Origin: Woeseia sp.
GTDB taxonomy: Bacteria > Pseudomonadota > Gammaproteobacteria > Steroidobacterales > Woeseiaceae
Reading direction: 5' to 3'
NCBI GenBank assembly: GCA_021773015.1
Contig: JAJFKW010000001.1
Location: forward strand, 434,001 to 498,000
Length of the DNA stretch: 64,000 bases
In this document: positions 7,601-17,256 of the stretch, in pieces
Position numbering within the stretch: the stretch's first letter is position 1
Layout of the letters: each line of letters opens with the position of its first letter
Program-made: the position numbers and the translations under genes
The notes under the pieces: model-generated
What the model saw: the letters and a program-made list of their open reading frames with translations, nothing else
Databases searched by the model: none
Told to the model about the DNA's origin: nothing

Positions 7601-10117
7601 TCAGTCCAGTGTTCGAGCCACTTCGATACGTTCAAAGCACTCAATTTGATCGCCGACTTTGACGTCGTTGTAGTTCTTAACGCCGATACCACACTCGGTG
7701 CCAGAACGAACTTCATTCACATCGTCTTTGAAGCGACGCAGCGATTCCAGTTCGCCTTCATATATCACAACGTTTTCACGCAGAACGCGGATCGGATTCG
7801 ATCGTTTGACGTAGCCCTCTGTAACAATTGAGCCGGCAATATCGCCAAGCTTCGGCGAACTAAATACTTCTTTGACTTCTGCAAGCCCTACAATGTTTTC
7901 ACGAATTTCTGGTGCTAGCAGTCCGCTCAATGCGGCTTTCACATCGTCGATTGCCTCGTAAATGATGCTGTAATACCGAATATCGACGCCAGACTCTTTG
8001 ATCGCGTTTCGCGCCGCGCCATCTGCACGCACGTTGAATCCAATAATAACTGCCTTTGATGCTGCCGCAAGGACTGCATCGGATTCGGTAATTCCACCAA
8101 CGCCAGACGCGATGATTTTGACTTTGACCTCATCGTTGGAAAGTTTGGTGAGCGCATCCCGCAATGCCTCGGCACTTCCGTGCACATCGGACTTGATCAA
8201 CACTGGGACAACAGCACCCTCACCGTCAGTCATCTGACTGAACACGTCTTCCATCTTGGAGGCTTGTTGTTGTGCGAGTTTCGCCTCCCGGTGTTTACTT
8301 TGCCTAAACTCAGCAACTTCGCGCGCTTTGCGTTCATTCGTTACCACCAAGAAATCGTCACCGGCATTTGGCGTCTTAGATAGACCCAATACGACCACCG
8401 GCGTTGACGGGCCAACTGCCGATACGGACTTCTGGTTTTCGTCAAACATGTTTCTTACACGGCCATATTCTTCGCCAGCAATGATCATGTCACCTTGTTT
8501 CAAGTTGCCTGCTTGTACAAGCAAAGTGGCAACTGCGCCGCGTCCTTTCTCAAGACTTGATTCAATAACGATACCTTGAGCCGGGCCTTCCGCAACGGCC
8601 TTGAGATCCAGAATTTCAGCCTGCAACAAGATGGCGTCAAGAAGGGCATCAACCCCTTCGCCACTGTGCGCAGAAACGTGCACGAACAAATGCTCGCCAC
8701 CCCAATCTTCAGAGATCACCTCATGTTGCGATAATTCGTTACGAACCCGCTCAGGATCGGCGGACTCCTTGTCCATTTTGTTGACCGCGACCACCAACGG
8801 TACTTCGGCAGCCTTCGCATGCTGAATCGCTTCTATCGTCTGTGGCTTCACACCATCGTCTGCGGCCACAACGAGAATGACAACATCCGTTGCTTGTGCG
8901 CCGCGAGCACGCATGGCAGTGAATGCAGCGTGTCCAGGCGTATCCAAGAAAGCAATTTCACCCTTATCAGTGGTCACCTTGTAAGCACCTATGTGCTGAG
9001 TAATGCCACCCGCTTCACCGTCGGCAACTTTGGTGCGGCGAATGTAGTCCAGCAATGATGTTTTGCCGTGATCAACGTGACCCATTATGGTTACGACTGG
9101 AGCACGGCCGACCTCTTCACCTTCTGGCTTAACATCGCCCAGTATGTCTTCGTCCACATCAGTGCCGATGACTGCTTTGGCAACGTGTCCCAATTCCTCA
9201 ACCACAAGAATTGCTGTGTCTTGATCAATAACCTGATTGATCGTGACCATAGCCCCCATCTTGAACAGTACCTTTACGACCTCATTGCCCTTCACTGCCA
9301 TTTTTTGAGCAAGCTCTGAAACGGCAATATTCTCGGGAATTTCGACTTCGTGGATGACGGGTGCGGTAGGTCTTTCAAAACCATGTTGCGCATCGGAATT
9401 GACGGAGACTGGCCGGCGTCGAGCAGGCACCTTGCGCTTGCGGCGACCACTCTTGTCACCAGCAACGTGCAGCTCTTTGCGTCCGTAACGGGTATCTGCG
9501 GGCTTGCCTTTCTTTTTGTCTTTTTCCTTTGCGCGTCGTTCTCGAGCTTCTTGCTCGGCTTTCTCGACGCGTGCTTTTTCTTCAGCTGCAGCTGCTTGTT
9601 CCTTCGCTTGCCGTGCCTCAACCTCAGCCTGCTCTCGCGCCTCGACCTCTAGACGCTTATTTTCTTCCTCTGCCTTGGCTGCAGCCTCTTTTTCGGCTTG
9701 CGCGCGCTCAATTTCAAGCTTCGCAGAATCAATCTTGTCCTGTTGTTCCTGGCGCTGTTTGTCGAGCGCCTCTTGTTCTTGCTGCGCCTCTTCTTCAAGC
9801 ACATCACGCTTGATGTAGGTTCGCTTGCGACGAACTTCGACGTTGACGGTTCGTGATCGGCCCTGCGCGCCTGACAAGCGTAATTCCGACTGCGATTTGC
9901 GCTTTAACGTTATCTTACGTGGCGCTCCGCCAACCGACATGCTTTCCTGCTGGCCATGACTTCGGCGAAGATGCGTTAGCAATTCTAGCTTTGCATCTTC
10001 GCTAATCGTGTCTTCCGACCCTTGGACTTTTATACCCGCCTCATCAAGTTGTGTAAGTAACTTGTCGACCGGTACTTTCAGTACGTCTGCAAATTGTGCA
10101 ACCGTGACATCAGGCAT
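7601..10117 (-). CDS. infB: translation initiation factor IF-2
   Basis: 838-residue IF-2, the GTPase that delivers initiator tRNA to the 30S subunit. An N-terminal IF2_N-like domain is followed by a highly charged Glu/Lys/Ala-rich linker (about residues 100-210). The G domain has G1 GHVDHGKT, G3 DTPGH and G4 NKMD. The C-terminal domains binding fMet-tRNA end with the family [11 protein letters not shown]-type motif. Length is ordinary for a gammaproteobacterium. Its partner initiator tRNA gene lies 33 kb away in this window rather than adjacent as in E. coli. Confidence 0.98.
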   Translation of the reverse strand: MPDVTVAQFADVLKVPVDKLLTQLDEAGIKVQGSEDTISEDAKLELLTHLRRSHGQQESMSVGGAPRKITLKRKSQSELRLSGAQGRSRTVNVEVRRKRTYIKRDVLEEEAQQEQEALDKQRQEQQDKIDSAKLEIERAQAEKEAAAKAEEENKRLEVEAREQAEVEARQAKEQAAAAEEKARVEKAEQEARERRAKEKDKKKGKPADTRYGRKELHVAGDKSGRRKRKVPARRRPVSVNSDAQHGFERPTAPVIHEVEIPENIAVSELAQKMAVKGNEVVKVLFKMGAMVTINQVIDQDTAILVVEELGHVAKAVIGTDVDEDILGDVKPEGEEVGRAPVVTIMGHVDHGKTSLLDYIRRTKVADGEAGGITQHIGAYKVTTDKGEIAFLDTPGHAAFTAMRARGAQATDVVILVVAADDGVKPQTIEAIQHAKAAEVPLVVAVNKMDKESADPERVRNELSQHEVISEDWGGEHLFVHVSAHSGEGVDALLDAILLQAEILDLKAVAEGPAQGIVIESSLEKGRGAVATLLVQAGNLKQGDMIIAGEEYGRVRNMFDENQKSVSAVGPSTPVVVLGLSKTPNAGDDFLVVTNERKAREVAEFRQSKHREAKLAQQQASKMEDVFSQMTDGEGAVVPVLIKSDVHGSAEALRDALTKLSNDEVKVKIIASGVGGITESDAVLAAASKAVIIGFNVRADGAARNAIKESGVDIRYYSIIYEAIDDVKAALSGLLAPEIRENIVGLAEVKEVFSSPKLGDIAGSIVTEGYVKRSNPIRVLRENVVIYEGELESLRRFKDDVNEVRSGTECGIGVKNYNDVKVGDQIECFERIEVARTLD

Positions 10118-10141
10118 CGTTTACTCCAAATAGGCCCTAAA

Positions 10142-11644
10142 TCAGGCCTGTTGTTCTGCCTCAAACCAGTGTGCGCGCGCTTTCATGATCAAAGCCGCGG
10201 CCTCTTCCTGATCCATCTCATTTATTTCGAGCAAATCGTCAGTCGCCAAGTCGGCTAAATCTTCGCGAGTTACGACTCCCTCACTCGCCAACTTAAATGC
10301 CAAGCCCTTGTCCATTCCTTCCAGACTCAAGAGGTCCTCGGCAGGCTCGGCTTCGTCGATTTTCTCTTCTTGAACGATAGCCTGCGTTAACAAAACATCA
10401 CGTGCCCGATTACGCAGCTCATTGACTATGTCCTCGTCAAACTCTTCGATTTCAACAAGCTCGGAAGTTGGAACGTAGGCGACCTCTTCAATGGTCGAGA
10501 AACCCTCTTGAACCAAAATGAGTGCTACTTCTTCATCTACGTCGAGCTGCGTGGTAAATAATGCAAGCAACTCGCGCATTTCGGATTCGCTCTTTTGTTC
10601 AGCATCCGTTTCCGTCATGACATTGAGTTCCCAGCCAGACAGCTCGCTCGCGAGGCGAATATTTTGTCCGCCTCGACCGATGGCCTGCGACAACTTGTCT
10701 TCGTCTACCGCGATATCCATGCTGTGCGCATCTTCGTCGACAACGATCGAGACAACCTCTGCAGGCGACATTGCATTCACCACAAACTGCGCTTGGTTCT
10801 CGTCCCACAGAATGATATCCACGCGCTCACCGGCTAATTCATTCGACACAGCTTGAACTCGCGAGCCACGCATCCCGACACAGGCTCCCACCGGATCGAT
10901 TCGCGAATCATTGCTTTTCACGGCAATCTTCGCGCGTAACCCCGGATCACGCGCGGAGCCGAGAATATCTATCATCCCCTGACCAACCTCTGGCACTTCA
11001 ATTTTGAATAGCTCGACAAGGAATTGCGGAGACGTACGAGTCATGAACAATTGTGGTCCACGCTGCTCGGAGCGCACTTCTGTTAACAAGGCCTTCATTC
11101 GGTCTTGCGGTCGCACTGGCTCGCGAGGCACCATTTGCTCGCGCGGCACAAAGCCTTCGGCATTGCCGCCAAGGTCGATGTAGACACCGTTACGGTCCAC
11201 GCGCTTAACCAGACCGGAGAGCATTTCGCCTACTCGTTCTTTGTATTCTTCGACAACCTGCTCGCGCTCAGCTTCACGCACTTTTTGCACGATGACCTGT
11301 TTCGCTGTTTGCGCAGCAATCCGCCCAAATTCGACAGATTCCATCGGCACTTCAACAAAACCAGCTGGCTCGGCCGCTTCATCGACATCCACCGCATCGA
11401 TCATGCGCAATTCGCGATCCGGAAACTCAAGTTCGGTCGATTCGTCTTCGAATACTAACCAACGCCGAAACGTATCGTAGTCACCTGTCTCGCGGTCAAT
11501 CGCCACGCGCACATCGATATCATCGCCATGCCGTCGCCGCGTTGCCGATGCAAGTGCTGCCTCGATCGCCTCAAAAATAATGTCTTTCTCAACGCCTTTC
11601 TCGTTCGAGACGGCGTCAACAACCATTAAAATTTCTTTACTCAT
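10142..11644 (-). CDS. nusA: transcription termination/antitermination protein NusA
   Basis: 500-residue NusA, which binds RNA polymerase at the exit channel and modulates pausing, termination and antitermination. Domains in order: NusA_N (1-125), S1 (about 135-200, VKRVDRNGVYIDLGG), tandem KH domains (about 200-345, with GACVGMRGSRVQAV and QAIGRGGQNIRLAS) and two acidic HhH repeats at the C terminus (about 360-495), the latter typical of gammaproteobacteria. In E. coli NusA represses its own operon via terminators upstream of rimP; two terminator-like hairpins are present upstream here too. Confidence 0.98.
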   Translation of the reverse strand: MSKEILMVVDAVSNEKGVEKDIIFEAIEAALASATRRRHGDDIDVRVAIDRETGDYDTFRRWLVFEDESTELEFPDRELRMIDAVDVDEAAEPAGFVEVPMESVEFGRIAAQTAKQVIVQKVREAEREQVVEEYKERVGEMLSGLVKRVDRNGVYIDLGGNAEGFVPREQMVPREPVRPQDRMKALLTEVRSEQRGPQLFMTRTSPQFLVELFKIEVPEVGQGMIDILGSARDPGLRAKIAVKSNDSRIDPVGACVGMRGSRVQAVSNELAGERVDIILWDENQAQFVVNAMSPAEVVSIVVDEDAHSMDIAVDEDKLSQAIGRGGQNIRLASELSGWELNVMTETDAEQKSESEMRELLALFTTQLDVDEEVALILVQEGFSTIEEVAYVPTSELVEIEEFDEDIVNELRNRARDVLLTQAIVQEEKIDEAEPAEDLLSLEGMDKGLAFKLASEGVVTREDLADLATDDLLEINEMDQEEAAALIMKARAHWFEAEQQA

Positions 11645-11692
11645 AATCTTGCTACTCCGCGCTCACCACAGCCTCAACCGGCTGCAATGAAG

Positions 11693-12145
11693 CTACATCG
11701 CTGGTATCAAACGGGCGGACTCGATAGTCTTAATGGGCAAACTATGAACCTCGCCATCAACCTCAATTTCAATATTCTCGTCGTCAGACGTTTTCAGCGT
11801 ACCGCGATAATTTCGCTGGCCATTCAACGGAAAGCGCAGCTTTACGCGTATTTCTTCGCCGGCAAAACGCTGAAAGTGTTCAGCCTTGTGCAAACGACGA
11901 TCCAGACCCGGCGACGATACTTCCAGTGTGTAGTGACCCGTTACCGGATCCTCCACATCGAGCAGCGCGCTAATTTGCCGGCTCACAATTTCACAGTCCT
12001 GCAGACCGACTCCTTCTGGCTGACGGTCTATAAACACTCTGACAACGCCGTCCTGCCCACCGGTCCTAACTTCAAGGTCGGCAATCTCGTAGCCCAAACC
12101 CTCAACCGTTGGCTCAAGCAGCTTTGTCAATTCATTGCCATTCAC
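11693..12145 (-). CDS. rimP: ribosome maturation factor RimP
   Basis: 150-residue RimP, required for 30S maturation. It shows the family's N-terminal LLEPTVEGLGYEIADLEVR and the conserved VEDPVTGHYTLEVSSPGLDRRL segment. The start is a GTG at 12145, with AAGG about 10 nt upstream. It is the first gene of the rimP-nusA-infB-rbfA-truB-rpsO-pnp series and is preceded by two terminator-like hairpins and a structured leader. Confidence 0.95.
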   Translation of the reverse strand: MNGNELTKLLEPTVEGLGYEIADLEVRTGGQDGVVRVFIDRQPEGVGLQDCEIVSRQISALLDVEDPVTGHYTLEVSSPGLDRRLHKAEHFQRFAGEEIRVKLRFPLNGQRNYRGTLKTSDDENIEIEVDGEVHSLPIKTIESARLIPAM

Positions 12146-12190
12146 TAAAGTAAAACCTTAACTAATCTTCTTAATCTACTGTTTCGTAAC

Positions 12191-12215
12191 AAAAAATGGG
12201 CCATATGGCCCATTA
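12191..12215 (-). terminator. second terminator-like hairpin before rimP
   Basis: Perfect 18-bp inverted repeat (ATGGGCC-ATAT-GGCCCAT, 12196-12213), followed on the - strand by six T. It lies about 45 nt before the rimP start and would terminate transcripts unless read through. Tandem terminators before rimP are known targets of NusA feedback in E. coli. Confidence 0.8.
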
Positions 12216-12254
12216 TCATTAGCGGATTGTCACCACTCACCGTGAGTTTCAGGC

Positions 12255-12360
12255 AACAAAAAACCCCTTAGCGGGGCCTTCAATCTACCAATAGTTCGGT
12301 CACGGGAACCCGCTGTTGGACCGGTATAGCGTCCATTCCCGCTCCAGCCCTCAGACTGGA
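12255..12360 (-). ncRNA. structured leader / small RNA upstream of the rimP operon
   Basis: About 105-nt non-coding transcript predicted between a promoter (12366-12395) and a terminator (12258-12276). On the - strand I see a CCAG/CTGG hairpin, a long-range pairing of CGGGAA with TTCCCG enclosing a GGAC/GTCC hairpin, then the terminator stem CCCC/GGGG and six T. Position and size recall the rimP leader RNA described in enterobacteria (Rfam RF01770), but I cannot verify a family match. It contains no tRNA, although E. coli has metY in this interval. It may be an attenuator controlling read-through into rimP-nusA. Confidence 0.55.
12258..12276 (-). terminator. first terminator before rimP
   Basis: Stem CCCC/GGGG with loop TTAGC, followed on the - strand by six T (12263-12258). 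It ends the predicted leader RNA about 110 nt before rimP. Confidence 0.7.
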
Positions 12361-12365
12361 CGCGG

Positions 12366-12395
12366 ATCATAGCAGACTTCGATCGTCGCAAACAA
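12366..12395 (-). promoter_or_regulatory. putative promoter of the rimP leader/operon
   Basis: On the - strand TTGTTT (12395-12390), 18 bp, then TATGAT (12371-12366). The predicted start is near 12358-12360. It marks the boundary between the conserved operon and the accessory region and would make the operon independent of inserted DNA. Confidence 0.55.
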
Positions 12396-12601
12396 CGAAT
12401 TACAAGCATTTTAGTGGACGAATTATTGCGTCCGACTAGGCGAATCCGCCAACTGCAGTGCAGGGAAAATTCAATGAACGATCAGGGCTTGGGTGGCAAC
12501 AGCCGCTGCGCCGACAATGCTGCTAGCGTAGATTTGTCTCCATCCTCCGTACTCTTTCAATTATCGGCAAAAACTCGTTTATGCCTCCCGCAACAAACCG
12601 G
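12396..12601. other. non-coding junction between rimP promoter and cusA
   Basis: I see no supportable gene, terminator or clear tRNA-derived repeat in this stretch. It is the left junction of the accessory region, where a further tRNA 3'-end scar might have been expected but is not recognisable. Confidence 0.5.
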
Positions 12602-15600
12602 CTATTCTGCTGTGTCATCGCCAGGTGATCGCCAAAACGAAAAAATCACTGGAAAAACGACGAGCACCATTACTAGGGCCGACCCGACCCCACCGAGCAT
12701 CGGCGCTGCAATTCGCTTCATCACATCGGCACCGCTACCGTTACTAAACATAATCGGCAACAGACCAATGAGCAGAGTTAGGGCCGTCATCAGCATGGGT
12801 CGTACACGCTGACTTGCGCCTTCGGCGATGACCTCAACAAGATCGCTGTGCGTCTTAAATGCATCGTCTCTGACGCTGCGGCGCCAGGAGATATCGAGAT
12901 ACAGCATCATGAGTAATCCGAGTTCCACTGCCAAACCTGCAACGGCAATCATCCCGACAGCTACAGCGACACTCAAGTTGTAGCCGAGTGCTGCCAACAA
13001 CCAAACGCTACCTATGACCGAAAATGGCAGCGCAGTCATTACGATCAGAGTTTCTGCCAGCGATTTTCGATGCATGTAGAGCATGAATAGAATGACAATG
13101 ACGGTAAGAGGTACCAGGACCGTCAACCGCGCTTTAGCACGTTCAAAATACGTGAACTGCCCTGCCCACTCGATCCGATAGCCGGTGGGCATCTCAACCG
13201 AATCGGCAACGACCATTTGTGCTTGCTCGACGTAATCGGCAATGCCTATTTGGTCATCGATGTCGACGAACACGAAACTCACCAATTGCCCATCTTCGTT
13301 GCGGAGCGCCGGAGGGCCCGTTCGAAATTCCAGCTTGGCAACTTGCGTGATCGGTATTTGTGCGCCGTTTGATGTGGTGATGAACACACGCTCCAGCGCC
13401 TCAACAGTGTCGCGGTACTCGCGCGCGTATCGTACTAATATTCCGTAACGCTCACGGCCCTCAATGGTTTCGCTAACCTTAACACCGCCCATCGCAGCTT
13501 CGATGACCGATTGAACGTCATTGATGTTCAAACCAAACCGTGCCGCGGCTGCCCGGTCGATATCAAAATCCAGGAAATAACCGCCGGTGGCACGTTCCGC
13601 AAATGCAGAGCGTGTATACGGTTCAGTGCGTGGGTCTTCTTGCAGAGCGTGCTCAATTTGTACCGCCGTTTTCTCGATTGTTGCCAAGTCCGGCCCGAAG
13701 ACCTTAATGCCGAGGGCCGAACGAATACCGGTCGCTAACATCTCGGTGCGCGTCTGGATTGGCATCCACCAGATGTTGGGCATCCCTGGAAAGCGCATAG
13801 CGCTATCCATTTCACTTATCAGCCCATCCCAGGTCATGCCATCGCGCCACTCTGATTGTGGCTTTAAAAGGATGTTGGTCTCGATCATAGATAGCGGTGC
13901 CGGGTCGGTGGGACTGGTACTTCGACCCACCTTGCCGAAAACCCGCTCGACTTCCGGAAATTTCATGAGTTCGCGGTCCATGGTCTGCAGTACCCGCGTG
14001 GCCTCCTCGATCGAAATACCGGGAACCGCTGTCGGCATGTACAAAATGCTTCCCTCGTTCAGCGGCGGCATGAATTCGCTGCCCAAGCTGCGATACACGG
14101 GCACGGTCGTAATAAGCGCAGTCACTGCCACAATAAGCACCGGCCAGCGCCAACGGATGGCAAAGCGCACGGCGGGCTTGTAGCCTGCGATCAATACACG
14201 ATTGAGCCAGCTTTCGTCGCCTCGTATGCGGCCCCTGATCAGCAGAACAGCTAATGCCGGAATCAGGGTTACTGAAAGCAACGCGGCAAAAAACATCGAG
14301 TAAGTTTTTGTAAATGCCAGCGGTTTGAACAATCGTCCTTCAGTACCCTCTAACGCAAACACCGGAACAAACGACACGGTAATTATCAAAAGCGAAAAGA
14401 AGATGCTCGGGCCCACTTCCTGCATCGCCTGAATCACCAGTTGCGTTCGGGATTCACCCTTTGCTTTGGATCCCTGCAATCGCTTGTGCACGTTGTCGAT
14501 AATCACAATCGATGCGTCGACCATCGCGCCAATAGCAACCGCGATGCCGCCGAGCGACATGATATTCGCGGTCAGGCCCTGATAGAACATTGGAATGAAC
14601 GACAACAAGATCGCGATCGGCAAAGTCAATACGGCGACAAGCGCGGAACGTGCGTGCAACAGAAACAATGCGATCACCAAAGAAACTATCAGCATCTCTT
14701 CAACTAGTGTATTGCGTAGGGTTTCAATCGCGCGTTCTATCAAGCTGGAGCGGTCATAGACCGGTAGAATCTCAACACCGGGTGGCAAGTTAGGCCGCAC
14801 CTCGTTGATACGTTGTTTAACTCGATCAATCACGGCCAGAGCATTCTCGCCGTAGCGCATAACCACGATGCCACCAACGACAATCCCTTCGCCATTCAAT
14901 TCGGCCTGGCCACGTTGTAAAGCCGGACCCAAACTGACATTGGCGACGTCAGCCACACGAATCGGCACGCCACCTTCGCCGGTGCCGATCACGACTTCTT
15001 TCAGATCGTCGACTGATTGCACATAGCCGCGACCGCGGATGAACTGCTCGTGACCGGCGATTTCCAGCACTCGTCCACCCACATCATTGTTCGACGCACG
15101 TACTGCCGTAATTACACGGCTGATTGGAATTCCAAAAGACGCGAGCTTGTTCGGGTCTACATTGACTTGATACTCCTTAACAAATCCACCGACCGCCGCG
15201 ACTTCGGCAACACCTTCAACGGACTCCAGTGCAAAGCGCAAATTGAAGTCCTGCAAAGTGCGAAGATCTGCGAGACTTTGTTGGCCGGTCTTGTCGACGA
15301 GCGCGTACTGATACACCCAACCCACACCCGTCGCATCCGGCCCCAGTGTCGGTCGGACGCCGTCCGGCAATTTCGTGGCCGCCGAATTCAGATACTCAAG
15401 CACACGAGAGCGCGCCCAGTACATATCGGTATCGTCCTCAAAGATTACGTAGACAAAAGACAGGCCCATGAAACTCTGCCCGCGCACAAAGCGCACGTCG
15501 GGCGCTGCCAACAGGGTTGTGGTCAGCGGATAAGTGATCTGATCCTCGACCAGGTCCGGACTACGACCTGGCCAATCCGTGAACACAATCACCTGTACAT

Positions 15601-15769
15601 CGGACAGGTCGGGAATTGCATCAAGCGGCGCATTAACCAGTGATCGATAACCCCAGGCAGCGAACGCCAAAACGACAATAACGGTTAGCAATGCATTGCG
15701 CGCCGATGCCGCTATGACACGTTGCAAAAAACCGCGGTTTAGATTTGTATCGGCAGTCTGAACTACCAT
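12602..15769 (-). CDS. cusA: copper/silver RND efflux pump, inner-membrane transporter
   Basis: 1055-residue heavy-metal-efflux RND transporter. Twelve transmembrane segments flank two large periplasmic domains. The TM4 region reads GAMVDASIVIIDN, as in the monovalent-cation (Cu+/Ag+) subfamily. The three methionines that form the E. coli CusA metal site are conserved in context: LYMPTAVPG, PLSMIETN and TEMLATGIR (residues about 570-670). The ATG lies seven bases inside the cusB 3' end, so translation is coupled. With cusB and cusC it forms a tripartite pump from periplasm to exterior. Cu/Ag specificity is inferred from these residues. Confidence 0.93.
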   Translation of the reverse strand: MVVQTADTNLNRGFLQRVIAASARNALLTVIVVLAFAAWGYRSLVNAPLDAIPDLSDVQVIVFTDWPGRSPDLVEDQITYPLTTTLLAAPDVRFVRGQSFMGLSFVYVIFEDDTDMYWARSRVLEYLNSAATKLPDGVRPTLGPDATGVGWVYQYALVDKTGQQSLADLRTLQDFNLRFALESVEGVAEVAAVGGFVKEYQVNVDPNKLASFGIPISRVITAVRASNNDVGGRVLEIAGHEQFIRGRGYVQSVDDLKEVVIGTGEGGVPIRVADVANVSLGPALQRGQAELNGEGIVVGGIVVMRYGENALAVIDRVKQRINEVRPNLPPGVEILPVYDRSSLIERAIETLRNTLVEEMLIVSLVIALFLLHARSALVAVLTLPIAILLSFIPMFYQGLTANIMSLGGIAVAIGAMVDASIVIIDNVHKRLQGSKAKGESRTQLVIQAMQEVGPSIFFSLLIITVSFVPVFALEGTEGRLFKPLAFTKTYSMFFAALLSVTLIPALAVLLIRGRIRGDESWLNRVLIAGYKPAVRFAIRWRWPVLIVAVTALITTVPVYRSLGSEFMPPLNEGSILYMPTAVPGISIEEATRVLQTMDRELMKFPEVERVFGKVGRSTSPTDPAPLSMIETNILLKPQSEWRDGMTWDGLISEMDSAMRFPGMPNIWWMPIQTRTEMLATGIRSALGIKVFGPDLATIEKTAVQIEHALQEDPRTEPYTRSAFAERATGGYFLDFDIDRAAAARFGLNINDVQSVIEAAMGGVKVSETIEGRERYGILVRYAREYRDTVEALERVFITTSNGAQIPITQVAKLEFRTGPPALRNEDGQLVSFVFVDIDDQIGIADYVEQAQMVVADSVEMPTGYRIEWAGQFTYFERAKARLTVLVPLTVIVILFMLYMHRKSLAETLIVMTALPFSVIGSVWLLAALGYNLSVAVAVGMIAVAGLAVELGLLMMLYLDISWRRSVRDDAFKTHSDLVEVIAEGASQRVRPMLMTALTLLIGLLPIMFSNGSGADVMKRIAAPMLGGVGSALVMVLVVFPVIFSFWRSPGDDTAE

Positions 15770-17256
15770 TGATCAATGCCCGCTTTAAGACGAGTTTCTG
15801 CCGCCACCAGGAAGTTACCTGAGGTCACAACGGCGTCACCCCGCACCAATCCGTCCAACACCTCAACAAAACCATTGGCATATCGCCCGGTCCTAATCAC
15901 AGTCGGCTTCAAGCGTCCCTCGCCCAAATCGACGAAAACCACCCGACTACTGCCTGCCACGATGACCGCTTCTTCCGGCACACTTAGTCGATGCCCCAGG
16001 TCGACGTGTAAAGAAAGCTCCGCGTACATTTCGGGCTTCAGCATTCCATCGGTGTTATCCAATGTCATTCGCAAGCGACCAGTGCGTGTGTTGCCGCGCA
16101 GATAGGGGTAAACGTACTCCACTGTCGTGGAATAAGTCTGACCCGGAAGGTACGGCAGTTTGACCGTCACTGGCATCCCAGTTTTGACGAGTGCCAAGTC
16201 CGCTTCATAAACGTCGGCCTCGATCCAGACACTCGATAGATCAGCAATACTCAACAGCATCTCACCCTTACGCGCAGCACTGCCATCGACAATTTTTCGA
16301 TCAATCAGCGTGCCGCTGCGTGGCGCACGAATCGCCACGTATTCTTGCGGCGCGCCACGCTGTTCGAGGTTGCTTATGTCGCGCGACGAGATGTCCCACA
16401 ATTGCAAACGTTGCCGTGCCGCGCGCAGCAGCGCATCCTCTACGCCACGATCCGAACGTCGTTTACGTGTTTCCAAATATTCCTGCTGCGCTGCCAGCAG
16501 TTCTGGACTATAAACCGTGAACAATACCTGGCCTTCGCTGATCGGTGCACCGACGTAGTCAGCAATAAGATCGCCTATGAAGCCGTCAAACTTCAGGGTG
16601 ACGTGCGACAGCAACCGCTCATCGAGTGTCACAGCACCGACCGCGCGAATCGTCTTGAGCAAATCTCGGTGCGTCGCTTCGCCCGTTTTCAATCCAATGA
16701 GCTGACGCCGGCGATTGTCAATCGTCATTACCAATGCGTTGTCTTCCGAACTGATCGCACTGGCACCAATAGGCGTGCCGCCCGTCGCAATAGAGACTCC
16801 TGCACGATCGGTTGCCAGATCGAACTTTAAGCGCCGGTCGCCGCGTTGCGGGTCGTTGATCTGTAGCGTCAACGGCCACTCGCCACGCATGGATAGTTTC
16901 ACCTCGCCTTCAAAGCGGCCCGGACCCACTTGCTGCAATCCCGCCGCCGCGCGCATTGCCGGCATGGCACCCATCGCAGGCATCTCGGCGAACGCCTCGA
17001 GTTCGACGTCGCTAACCCGGTTGCCTCCCATATCACGTAGTTCGACGATGAGCCTGTTGTCACCCACTTTGGGTGTACCGGGGCTGGTCATGACTGAGAT
17101 TTCTAAGTCACCCGCACGAAAGGTTGACATTCCCGATTCCGGATTGCCTTTTTCACTTGCTAACGGCGTCGTTTCTGATGAAGGTAGAAAATAAAATATG
17201 CCAGCCATCGCAACAAGGGCGACGACGGCACCACCAATCAGGGTAATCTTTTTCAT
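15763..17256 (-). CDS. cusB: copper/silver efflux periplasmic adaptor with YtkA/FixH-like N-terminal domain
   Basis: 497-residue RND adaptor protein. One N-terminal membrane anchor or signal (residues 5-25) is followed by an extra Met-rich domain (about 45-155) with MPAMGAMPAM and an immunoglobulin-like pattern resembling YtkA/FixH domains. The CusB-type barrel-sandwich, hairpin and beta-barrel regions come next (DERLLSHVTLKFDGFIGDL onward; PRSGTLIDRKIVDGS). Met-rich segments fit Cu(I)/Ag(I) capture and delivery to CusA. The start overlaps the cusC stop by 4 nt (ATGA). A separate CusF chaperone is not seen; the extra domain may replace it, which is inference. Confidence 0.9.
   Translation of the reverse strand: MKKITLIGGAVVALVAMAGIFYFLPSSETTPLASEKGNPESGMSTFRAGDLEISVMTSPGTPKVGDNRLIVELRDMGGNRVSDVELEAFAEMPAMGAMPAMRAAAGLQQVGPGRFEGEVKLSMRGEWPLTLQINDPQRGDRRLKFDLATDRAGVSIATGGTPIGASAISSEDNALVMTIDNRRRQLIGLKTGEATHRDLLKTIRAVGAVTLDERLLSHVTLKFDGFIGDLIADYVGAPISEGQVLFTVYSPELLAAQQEYLETRKRRSDRGVEDALLRAARQRLQLWDISSRDISNLEQRGAPQEYVAIRAPRSGTLIDRKIVDGSAARKGEMLLSIADLSSVWIEADVYEADLALVKTGMPVTVKLPYLPGQTYSTTVEYVYPYLRGNTRTGRLRMTLDNTDGMLKPEMYAELSLHVDLGHRLSVPEEAVIVAGSSRVVFVDLGEGRLKPTVIRTGRYANGFVEVLDGLVRGDAVVTSGNFLVAAETRLKAGIDQW

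Noticed and set aside
9504-9818. Ser/Ala-rich + strand frame over infB
   Set aside because: Antisense shadow of the charged IF-2 linker.
12414-12601. Further tRNA-fMet scar at the left edge of the accessory region
   Set aside because: Only a vague GGTGGC..GCCGCTGC likeness; no core or hairpin could be aligned.
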